A stretch of DNA of 5,385 nt, from the NCBI GenBank assembly GCA_964413425.1, contig CAYPST010000175.1, forward strand, positions 1-5,385, in the 5' to 3' direction. The first letter of the stretch is position 1, and the number at the start of each line of letters is the position of its first letter. Origin of the DNA: DATFLS01 sp964413425 (GTDB lineage: Bacteria; Fidelibacterota; JAANXI01). The translations under genes and the position numbers were made by a program. Positions 1 to 5,385 of the stretch are shown here, piece after piece. The notes below the pieces were generated by a model, which was given only the letters and a program-made list of their open reading frames with translations, was not told the DNA's origin and did not search any database.

Positions 1-2
1 TC

Positions 3-1841
3 GTGTGTGGATTACAATCTCCCTTTAATTCGGCCGGTACGATTATTGAGCCACAAAAGAGTTATGTCCGGTATGGATACCCGAGCACTTTGGTTAACGA
101 AAAGCAGTATAAAGGAGATGCTATCGGTGAAGTGGATCCGTCAAAAATGGTAGGATCGGCTGATCAGGTGGTGTCGGTAACGAATGAATTTGCCATCGGA
201 GTTCAGGTAGAACGTAATGTCTATGCCTGGAGCCAGGAGAACCACGATGATTATGTAATTAACGATATGACCTTTACCAATGTCAGTGGAGGAACTCTTA
301 CTGACTTTTATATCTCTGTCAGTATGGGAACCGCTGATTACGAACAGGCCTGGGGAAGTCAACCGTCTCCCGGGGATCAGGGGCCGAATTTCCGATGGGC
401 ACATTATTACGGAGCAGCGCCCGGCGATAGTCAGCGGGTATTTTATACCTATCATGCTGATGATCCCCGAGTGAGCGGCGATAACATGGGCAACCCGGCA
501 TTCGATCAGCAGGGGCGATTAATCAGTATCCGCAATGAATTTTTCGGATTTCTGCATGTCTCGGAAACTCCCTATACGGATCCGGCAAACGATGTTGACG
601 ATCCGTTACAGCCCAAAGTGACCTTTCGGGCCTATGCTCCGAAGATCGGTATACCGGAACCCCGCTCACGATATGGGGTAGATATAAATAACCCGGATTG
701 GTACGATGCGGTTGCCGGCGGAGCCACCCCCCCGCTTGACCCCGACGCTCCTGCCGGAACATTTCACCAGATTGGCACCGATGAAGTTGGTTCGGATGAT
801 TTTACGGCTATCGGTAACGGGCTGGGTTATTCCGGTACTGCGCGGAACGAATTCGCTACCCTGGGACCCTATACTTTTGAAGATGGTGAGAAAATCCATG
901 TGGTGTATGCGGTTGGCGTGGCGGGCTTAAGCATTCAAAAAGCCACCGAAATTGGAAGAAAGATGATAGCAGGCGAATTACAGCCGCCGCCGAATCTTCC
1001 GGATCCGAACACCGGATATTTCCCGTCGAATTTTGTTTTCCCGGAGGGTGCTTCCGAACAGGATATCATCAAGGATCTCTGGTTGAGTACAGGAATCGAC
1101 TCAGTGCAAAAAGCCATGTATCACGCCCGGTGGAATTACGAGCATAACTACGGGGTGCCGGGTGCGCCACGGCCGCCATCCATGGAGGTCAAAGGATTTC
1201 CGGATAATGCCACCATTACCTGGGCCGATCCGGATGCCGAGACACTTCCTAATTTTGCCGGGTATCGTCTTCTGCGGCGGAAATCGAAACTGGATACCGC
1301 CTTATATCGGGTTGTTCATACAACAGGTCCAGGCGATAAAGCCGAGGAACATACCTTCGAAGATACGAATGTCCAGTTTGGTGCCTCCTATACATATTAT
1401 GTGCAGGCTGCCCTCGAAGTGGATGAGAATAACATGAATGCCCTTCCCAGCGTACGAGGGGAGAAATTATGGAGCAATCGTGTATTCATACCGACACCTG
1501 AGTCCATCGAACCCCCCAGGGGTGGCACTGAAATGCTGACGGACATTCAGATTGCGCCGAATCCATATAATCTCAATGATCCGAGAGTAGAGGCGCAGGG
1601 GTGGACTGATTTCCGTGGAATTATCTTCTTTAATTTACCGGCTTTTTGCGAAATTAATATTTACACCGAAGATGGCGATCATGTGCAGGAGATAATTCAT
1701 GATAGTCCGGTAAACGCCGGTTCATATCGCTGGGATATGATTACAGAAAGCGATCAGGTTATTTCCAGCGGAGTATATATTGCCACATTTACGGATCAAA
1801 AAGGAAGCGTGGCTTACCGCAAGTTTGTGGTTGCCAGATAA
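3..1841 (+). CDS. Exported multidomain protein with Fn3-like and FlgD-like C-terminal sorting domain (5' partial)
   Basis: The reading frame is open to the left edge, so the true start and any signal peptide lie outside the window; 612 residues are visible. The GTG at base 3 is only the first in-frame codon and is not supported as a start. Residues about 60-110 have the beta-rich pattern seen in large exported proteins of FCB bacteria (ERNVYAWS, then VINDMTFTNVSGGTLTDFYI). Residues about 389-472 look like a fibronectin type III domain (PGAPRPPS, ATITWADP, FAGYRLLRR, YTYYVQAA). Residues about 515-612 form a FlgD-like, type-IX-style C-terminal domain: IAPNPYN, FFNLPAFCEINIYTEDGDHV, SSGVYIATF and the ending FRKFVV-like AYRKFVVAR. 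This domain type is associated with secretion and surface attachment. No catalytic motif was recognised, so enzymatic, adhesive and structural roles all remain open. The PorV-like gene 32 bases downstream is probably co-transcribed. Confidence 0.85.
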   Translation: MCGLQSPFNSAGTIIEPQKSYVRYGYPSTLVNEKQYKGDAIGEVDPSKMVGSADQVVSVTNEFAIGVQVERNVYAWSQENHDDYVINDMTFTNVSGGTLTDFYISVSMGTADYEQAWGSQPSPGDQGPNFRWAHYYGAAPGDSQRVFYTYHADDPRVSGDNMGNPAFDQQGRLISIRNEFFGFLHVSETPYTDPANDVDDPLQPKVTFRAYAPKIGIPEPRSRYGVDINNPDWYDAVAGGATPPLDPDAPAGTFHQIGTDEVGSDDFTAIGNGLGYSGTARNEFATLGPYTFEDGEKIHVVYAVGVAGLSIQKATEIGRKMIAGELQPPPNLPDPNTGYFPSNFVFPEGASEQDIIKDLWLSTGIDSVQKAMYHARWNYEHNYGVPGAPRPPSMEVKGFPDNATITWADPDAETLPNFAGYRLLRRKSKLDTALYRVVHTTGPGDKAEEHTFEDTNVQFGASYTYYVQAALEVDENNMNALPSVRGEKLWSNRVFIPTPESIEPPRGGTEMLTDIQIAPNPYNLNDPRVEAQGWTDFRGIIFFNLPAFCEINIYTEDGDHVQEIIHDSPVNAGSYRWDMITESDQVISSGVYIATFTDQKGSVAYRKFVVAR

Positions 1842-1859
1842 TCGGTTAAAAAGGAAGCT

Positions 1860-1864
1860 GGAGG
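1860..1864 (+). promoter_or_regulatory. Shine-Dalgarno site deciding the PorV-like start
   Basis: GGAGG lies 9 bases before the ATG at 1874, which is good spacing. It is only 3 bases before the in-frame TTG at 1868, which is too close. The start is therefore placed at the ATG, giving a protein two residues shorter than the longest reading frame. Confidence 0.8.
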
Positions 1865-1873
1865 AATTTGACA

Positions 1874-2872
1874 ATGAAGAAAATAATTAAGTTTACCATT
1901 ATTATGGTGCTCACGGCTGTCTGTGCGGTGAATACGGGCAAGGCACAGGTGGGGCTGGAGAAAGTTGGTCAGAGCACGATGAACTTCTTAAAAGTGGGGG
2001 TGTCCCCGACCGCGGCATCTCTGGGGAATACTTTCACCACAATTGGCACGGGTGCTGAGAGCGTCTTTTATAATCCCTCAGGTATCGCACAGGTTTCCAA
2101 CATAAGCACGTTCCTCTCGAATACCATGTGGATTGCAGATATCAATTATACCGCCGCTGCGGTGGTGAAACGCTTCGGGACCATTGGATCTTTTGGCATT
2201 AATGTGCTGAACGTTGACTACGGCGATATTACCCAGACGCAGCTCCTGAGCGCTGCGGATCCTCAGGGTTATCGGGAAGTGGGGCTAATGGATATCGGTG
2301 CGTTCGGCGTGGGACTCAGCTATGCCAGACAGATTAGTAACCAGTTTTCCATGGGTGGTCAGATACAGTATGTCGGACAGACGCTGGGTACGACGGAGTT
2401 TGATACCGGTGAACAGAAGAATCAGATGCGGAAACTGACACTCAATTTCGGCATGAAATTTGATACCGGCTACAAGGGTTTTCAGTTCGCAATGGCAATT
2501 CGCAACTTTTCCTCCGCAGCACAGTATGAAGAGGTCTCAGCACAGCTGCCGTTAGTGTTCATGTCCGGAGTGGCGATTGACCTGCTGGATGTTATAATGC
2601 CCGGACACTCGGAGAAAACCTCTCTGATGGTTGCATCTGAATTTCTGCACCCGAATAACTTTACCGAACGCGTGAATTTTGGTGCTGAATATCAGTTAGG
2701 TATTATTTCAGTAAGAGGAGGCTATGAACATAACAGAGATTTAGGTGGACTTAGCGCTGGATTCGGATTAACACCGGAAATTGGGAACGCAACATTCGGC
2801 ATTAATTATTCCTATTCCGCCATGGAGGTATTTGAAGGAGTGAATAGGTTTTCACTTATCGCGACCTTCTAA
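1874..2872 (+). CDS. PorV/PorQ-family outer-membrane beta-barrel protein
   Basis: This is a 332-residue protein. Its N-terminus is a Sec signal peptide: MKKIIKF, a hydrophobic stretch, then likely cleavage after A24 (TGKA|Q). The VC at 16-17 does not make a convincing lipobox. Residues 36-72 carry the PorV/PorQ family signature: MNFLKVGVSPTAASLGN, then GAESVFYNPSGIA. The rest is alternating polar and aromatic strands typical of a FadL-like outer-membrane barrel, and the last residue is Phe, as in many outer-membrane barrels. Known PorV acts with the type IX translocon: it binds the C-terminal domain of cargo and passes it to the attachment complex. PorQ is a relative in the same system. Which of these roles applies here cannot be decided from sequence, because FCB genomes often hold many paralogues. 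The gene sits 32 bases after a probable cargo-type gene and is followed by a terminator, so it looks like the last gene of that operon. Confidence 0.87.
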   Translation: MKKIIKFTIIMVLTAVCAVNTGKAQVGLEKVGQSTMNFLKVGVSPTAASLGNTFTTIGTGAESVFYNPSGIAQVSNISTFLSNTMWIADINYTAAAVVKRFGTIGSFGINVLNVDYGDITQTQLLSAADPQGYREVGLMDIGAFGVGLSYARQISNQFSMGGQIQYVGQTLGTTEFDTGEQKNQMRKLTLNFGMKFDTGYKGFQFAMAIRNFSSAAQYEEVSAQLPLVFMSGVAIDLLDVIMPGHSEKTSLMVASEFLHPNNFTERVNFGAEYQLGIISVRGGYEHNRDLGGLSAGFGLTPEIGNATFGINYSYSAMEVFEGVNRFSLIATF

Positions 2873-2924
2873 ACACCGGGAGAACTGTTTGTCGGATCCC
2901 TGTGAAAAAGGATGCAGAACTAAG

Positions 2925-2967
2925 AAACCTCGTCTGGAGTGTATGGTGCCCGGACGAGGTTTTATTT
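2925..2967 (+). terminator. Rho-independent terminator after the PorV-like gene
   Basis: A perfect 10-bp inverted repeat (AAACCTCGTC at 2925-2934 and GACGAGGTTT at 2953-2962) extends inward by one T-G wobble and two G-C pairs, giving a stem of about 13 bp with a 12-base loop (2938-2949). It is followed by TTTTATTT at 2960-2967. This ends the upstream unit 52 bases after the stop codon and separates it from the sulfatase gene. The A-rich left edge (AAA before CCTCG) could let it work weakly in the opposite direction, but no minus-strand gene is seen here. Confidence 0.88.
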
Positions 2968-3124
2968 ATCGATTGCTCCTTACGGGAAGTTGCGAATGTA
3001 TCGGGCGAGTATTGGTGGACTTGATATATACTTTCCCTTCGATTGCCGACCAGATTAAAAGAGGGGATGTGAGATCTGATGGGTATAACAGTAATTGTGT
3101 CGAGGACCTCAAAGGAAAAGCGTG
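2968..3124 (+). other. Intergenic leader upstream of the sulfatase gene
   Basis: No convincing gene is present. The sulfatase needs its own promoter here, since a terminator lies just upstream. The best -10-like candidate is TATACT at 3027-3032 inside TTGATATATACT, with a TG upstream as in an extended -10, but no matching -35 element is seen. The sigma factor preference of this organism is unknown, so the promoter call is weak. A 22-codon ATG reading frame (3079-3147) overlaps the sulfatase start and has no well-placed ribosome site. Confidence 0.3.
3111..3116 (+). promoter_or_regulatory. Shine-Dalgarno site deciding the sulfatase start
   Basis: AAAGGA lies 8 bases before the ATG at 3125. 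The longer frame from TTG at 3095 would place this site inside the coding region and push the twin-arginine motif ten residues further in. ATG 3125 is preferred; the GTG directly before it (3122) is the only close alternative. Confidence 0.7.
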
Positions 3125-5038
3125 ATGAATGGACAAAGAAAATTTAGTCGTCGGGATTTCCTGACCACATTCAGCAAGGGAGCATTTGTCATTCCTCTGG
3201 CAGCGAATGCTGGAGTATTGGGAATTTCACAGCGTTATTCCCATCCCAACATCCTCTGGATTCTGGCAGAGGATGCCTCGCTGCATCTCAGTTGTTACGG
3301 TGAGGACACTATCGAAACCCCGAATATCGACCGGTTGGCAGCGGAAGGGGTGAAATTTGAGAATGCCTTTGTCACCTCCCCGGTCTGCTCTCCGGCCCGG
3401 TCGGCACTCATTACTGGGATGTATCAGAGTGTACTGGGGGCGCAGAATCACCGCAGCCAGAGCGATTTTGGCAAGGGGCGGGGAGCAGAAATCTACTGGG
3501 ACAGCTATCGGCTGCCCGAACCCGTCAAATTGATCCCGGAATATTTTCAGGAAGCGGGATACTTCACGGTCAACGGCGGCAGAAAGCGGAGCAACGTTTC
3601 GGGCGAAGTGGAACTGGGGAAGACCGATTATAACTTCATCTGGGATACGGATGTCTACGATTCCGATGATTGGAGCGATCGTGCCCCGGGGCAGCCTTTT
3701 TTCGCCCAGTACCAGCTGAACGGCGGCAAGAACCGGGGTGCAGAAGTGCCGGAACCGGTGGATCCTACTGATGTTACGCTTCCGCCCTATTACCCCGATC
3801 ACCCGGTGATTCGGGAAGACTGGGCCCGGTATCTCAACGCCGTTCTCCTGATGGATCAGCAGGTGGGCGAGGTGCTGCAGCGACTGGACGATGAAGGACT
3901 GGCGGACAACACCGTGGTGTTCTTTTTCACGGATCACGGCATCAGCCACGTGCGGGGAAAACAGTTTCTTTACGATGAGGGCATTCGTATTCCGCTGATA
4001 GTTCGATGGCCGGGCATACTCTCACCGGGGTCCGTCCGGGACGATCTGGTGGAGCACATAGATATCTCGGCCACCTCCCTGGACATTGCCGGATTGCCCG
4101 TGCCGGATCATATGCACGGCAGACCCCTTTTTAACGAAGAGACTCCGCCCAGGGATCATATCGTCGCTACCCGGCACCGGTGTGATGAGACCGTTGATAA
4201 CCTCCGTTGCGTGCGAACGAAGCGATATAAATACATCCGGAATTATTATCCGGAGCGGTCTCATGCCCAGCCCAATCAGTATAAAGACGGCAAGGAGATC
4301 GTCCAGACCATGCGCCGGCTGTATGCGGCCGGAGAGCTGAATGCCATCCAGGCCAGCATGTTTCAGCCCAACCGGCCGCCGGAGGAATTGTACGATTTTG
4401 AAAAAGATCCGTACGAAATACACAATCTTGTGGGTGAGCATGCGTATCAGAGAATACTTCTTGACCTGCGCAGGAAGCATCTGGACTGGGTGCACCGAGT
4501 TAGGGATATGGGCCTGATTCCGGAGCCGGAGCTGGAGCGGCTCGGCCGGAAGTATGGCAGCAAATATGCCATTCTGCGGCAGGAGGAGAATGCTGATCTC
4601 ATCGAACAGATCCGGCGGATCATGCTGCTGGGAGAGCGGGGGAGAGCCGCCATCCCGGACCTGGTGGAGGGACTGCGTCATGCTGTGCCTTCTGTGCGCT
4701 ACTGGTCGGCGACAAAACTGGGGAATCTGGGACAGGACGCCAGGTCGGTCTTACCGGACCTCCGGCACGCAATGGGTGATGAAAATGGCGGCGTTCGGAC
4801 CGCAGCCGCCCGGGGGGCAGCCTTGCTGGGGCGTCCGGAACACGCCCTGCCGGTCCTGCTGGAGAATATGGATCACAGGAATCATGTACTGCGGCACCAC
4901 ACGGCCTTGGTGTTGGAAGAGATGGGCGAAGACGCCCGCCCGGCCCTCACACGAATGAAAGCCGCCCGGCAGGACAGCTACGAATTCACCCGGCGGGTCG
5001 CACGGCGGTTCGTGGGCACCATGGAGGAGACACGGTAG
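3125..5038 (+). CDS. Tat-exported formylglycine-dependent sulfatase with C-terminal HEAT repeats
   Basis: This 637-residue protein probably hydrolyses sulfate esters or N-sulfate groups on a polysaccharide, outside the cytoplasmic membrane. Residues 8-13 (SRRDFL) followed by a hydrophobic stretch to about A29 form a twin-arginine signal. The sulfatase domain spans about 41-460: PNILWILAED (metal site, E49-D50), C88-SPAR-92 as the CxPxR signature whose Cys becomes formylglycine, GKTDYNF at 165-171 with a likely active-site Lys, FFFTDHG at 266-272 (metal ligands D269, H270), and GKQFLYDEGIRIPLIVRWPG at 278-297. The end ELYDFEKDPYEIHNL (421-435) is also typical. The stretch from DVTLPPYYP to TDHG matches human heparan N-sulfatase (SGSH) in layout, so glycosaminoglycan-like substrates are plausible but unproven. 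Residues about 505-633 hold four HEAT-like repeats of about 32 residues, not part of the core enzyme. No sulfatase-maturing enzyme is in view; one must act in trans. The first metal ligand is E rather than the usual D, a variant I believe occurs in some bacterial groups. Confidence 0.92.
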   Translation: MNGQRKFSRRDFLTTFSKGAFVIPLAANAGVLGISQRYSHPNILWILAEDASLHLSCYGEDTIETPNIDRLAAEGVKFENAFVTSPVCSPARSALITGMYQSVLGAQNHRSQSDFGKGRGAEIYWDSYRLPEPVKLIPEYFQEAGYFTVNGGRKRSNVSGEVELGKTDYNFIWDTDVYDSDDWSDRAPGQPFFAQYQLNGGKNRGAEVPEPVDPTDVTLPPYYPDHPVIREDWARYLNAVLLMDQQVGEVLQRLDDEGLADNTVVFFFTDHGISHVRGKQFLYDEGIRIPLIVRWPGILSPGSVRDDLVEHIDISATSLDIAGLPVPDHMHGRPLFNEETPPRDHIVATRHRCDETVDNLRCVRTKRYKYIRNYYPERSHAQPNQYKDGKEIVQTMRRLYAAGELNAIQASMFQPNRPPEELYDFEKDPYEIHNLVGEHAYQRILLDLRRKHLDWVHRVRDMGLIPEPELERLGRKYGSKYAILRQEENADLIEQIRRIMLLGERGRAAIPDLVEGLRHAVPSVRYWSATKLGNLGQDARSVLPDLRHAMGDENGGVRTAAARGAALLGRPEHALPVLLENMDHRNHVLRHHTALVLEEMGEDARPALTRMKAARQDSYEFTRRVARRFVGTMEETR

Positions 5039-5060
5039 AATTGACTGTGATACGAAGAAG

Positions 5061-5089
5061 ACCACGAATGACACGAATCACCACGAATA
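5061..5089. repeat. Short CACGAAT tandem repeat
   Basis: Three near-identical units follow one another: ACCACGAATG (5061-5070), ACACGAATC (5071-5079) and ACCACGAATA (5080-5089). The core CACGAAT recurs at 5063, 5072 and 5082, a period of 9-10 bases. TACGAAG at 5051-5057 may be a decayed fourth unit. It begins 22 bases after the sulfatase stop. From memory, similar ACGAAT-rich strings occur at many intergenic sites in environmental bacterial genomes; their function is unknown to me. Confidence 0.65.
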
Positions 5090-5319
5090 AGAAACTCATC
5101 ACCTCAATCATTATTGAATTTTCGGAATATCACCTGGTATGCGGAAGAAAGTGAGGTCTGAGACTCCGTGCTCGATTCCAATCGCAGACATGCAAATTGA
5201 GTATAGATGAAAAACCACTGCTATTTCCCCGGTAATTTATACATATTAAATATGGCAGAATAGCCAATGTGGATATTCTTATAACTGAGGATAACATACC
5301 TTATCAAATCATAACTTTC
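5090..5319 (+). other. AT-rich intergenic spacer before the right-edge gene
   Basis: No supported gene lies here. Two tiny frames (23 codons from 5139, 18 codons from 5207) lack ribosome sites. The stretch 5221-5280 is only 32% G+C (19 of 60), unlike the GC-rich sulfatase end, and fits a regulatory region. A promoter for the next gene is expected here, but no clear -35/-10 pair stands out; TTGAGT at 5197 has only a poor partner 17 bases on. TCAAT/ATTGA at 5104-5117 is a 5-bp AT-rich hairpin followed by ATTTT, too weak to call a terminator. Confidence 0.35.
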
Positions 5320-5325
5320 AGAGGA
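5320..5325 (+). promoter_or_regulatory. Shine-Dalgarno site deciding the start of the right-edge gene
   Basis: AGAGGA lies 8 bases before the ATG at 5334. The ATG at 5327 in another frame is only 1 base away from it and encodes no signal-like N-terminus, so 5334 is chosen. Confidence 0.7.
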
Positions 5326-5333
5326 CATGGCTC

Positions 5334-5385
5334 ATGACATCATCACTCTCACGAAGAACATTTCTCAAAGCAACCGGCGCCGGCC
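5334..5385 (+). CDS. N-terminus of a Tat-exported protein (3' partial)
   Basis: Only 17 codons are visible before the right edge: MTSSLSRRTFLKATGAG. The segment SRRTFLK at residues 6-12 is a near-perfect match to the twin-arginine consensus (S/T-R-R-x-F-L-K), followed by the start of a small-residue hydrophobic region. The product is therefore expected to be folded in the cytoplasm and exported through the Tat pathway. Such N-termini are common on sulfatases, Gfo/Idh/MocA oxidoreductases and other cofactor-bearing or pre-folded enzymes of polysaccharide catabolism. The visible part cannot tell which. It starts 295 bases after the sulfatase stop, with an AT-rich spacer between, so it may have its own promoter. 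Start choice rests on the ribosome site and the signal motif. Confidence 0.75.
   Translation, partial: MTSSLSRRTFLKATGAG

Noticed and set aside
2399..2469. 11-bp direct repeat TTTGATACCGG, copies 60 bases apart, in the barrel gene
   Set aside because: Both copies are in frame and encode FDTG in adjacent beta strands. This is ordinary barrel-strand similarity, not a mobile or regulatory repeat.
2889..3125. 78-codon reading frame in the gap after the barrel gene
   Set aside because: It starts at a TTG without a ribosome site, runs straight through the strong terminator hairpin and overlaps the sulfatase start. The product is Cys-rich and resembles nothing I know.
3079..3147. 22-codon reading frame that could be a leader peptide overlapping the sulfatase start
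   Set aside because: The nearest purine-rich stretch (GAGGGG) is about 12 bases away. There is no attenuator hairpin and no regulatory codon run, so chance is likely.
3227..3949. 240-codon minus-strand reading frame inside the sulfatase
   Set aside because: It lies wholly within a gene with clear family motifs on the + strand. It has no recognisable domain and is a composition-driven shadow.
4022..4681. 219-codon minus-strand reading frame inside the sulfatase
   Set aside because: Same reasons: complementary to conserved sulfatase motifs, with no protein family visible.
4554..4958. 134-codon + strand frame overlapping the HEAT region
   Set aside because: It is Trp-, Cys- and Arg-rich, as out-of-frame translations of GC-rich DNA are. 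The HEAT frame is the coherent one.
5104..5122. Possible terminator after the sulfatase (TCAAT/ATTGA hairpin followed by ATTTT)
   Set aside because: The stem is only 5 bp, with a single G-C pair, and is too weak to support termination.

Overview
This window looks like a chromosomal fragment from a bacterium of the FCB superphylum (Neomarinimicrobiota, KSB1, Calditrichota, Balneolota/Rhodothermota or a similar lineage). The evidence is a large exported protein ending in the FlgD-like C-terminal domain typical of those phyla, followed at once by a PorV/PorQ-type outer-membrane barrel gene. I cannot fix the phylum from the sequence alone. All supported genes are on the + strand.

Region 1 (1-2967) is the end of one transcription unit. 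A long secreted protein, cut by the left edge, has a fibronectin-III-like domain and a C-terminal sorting-type domain. A complete PorV/PorQ-family beta-barrel gene starts 32 bases after its stop. The unit is closed by a strong rho-independent terminator at 2925-2967. In type IX secretion, PorV is the outer-membrane shuttle that accepts cargo carrying a C-terminal signal, so this adjacency suggests a cargo/shuttle pair. That pairing is an inference.

Region 2 (3125-5038) is a separate gene for a 637-residue Tat-exported, formylglycine-dependent sulfatase of the alkaline-phosphatase superfamily, resembling heparan N-sulfatase (SGSH) in several motifs. It carries an unusual C-terminal extension of four HEAT-like repeats. 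Its 3' third is much more GC-rich than the genes upstream.

Region 3 (5039-5385) is an AT-rich spacer with a short CACGAAT tandem repeat. It is followed by the first 17 codons of another gene, which carries a near-perfect twin-arginine motif and runs off the right edge. Two successive Tat-exported products suggest a small locus for degrading sulfated polysaccharides, but the second gene's function cannot be seen.

No RNA genes, CRISPR arrays, insertion sequences or clear novel system are visible. The most unusual points are the sulfatase-HEAT fusion, the putative cargo/shuttle gene pair and the CACGAAT repeat.
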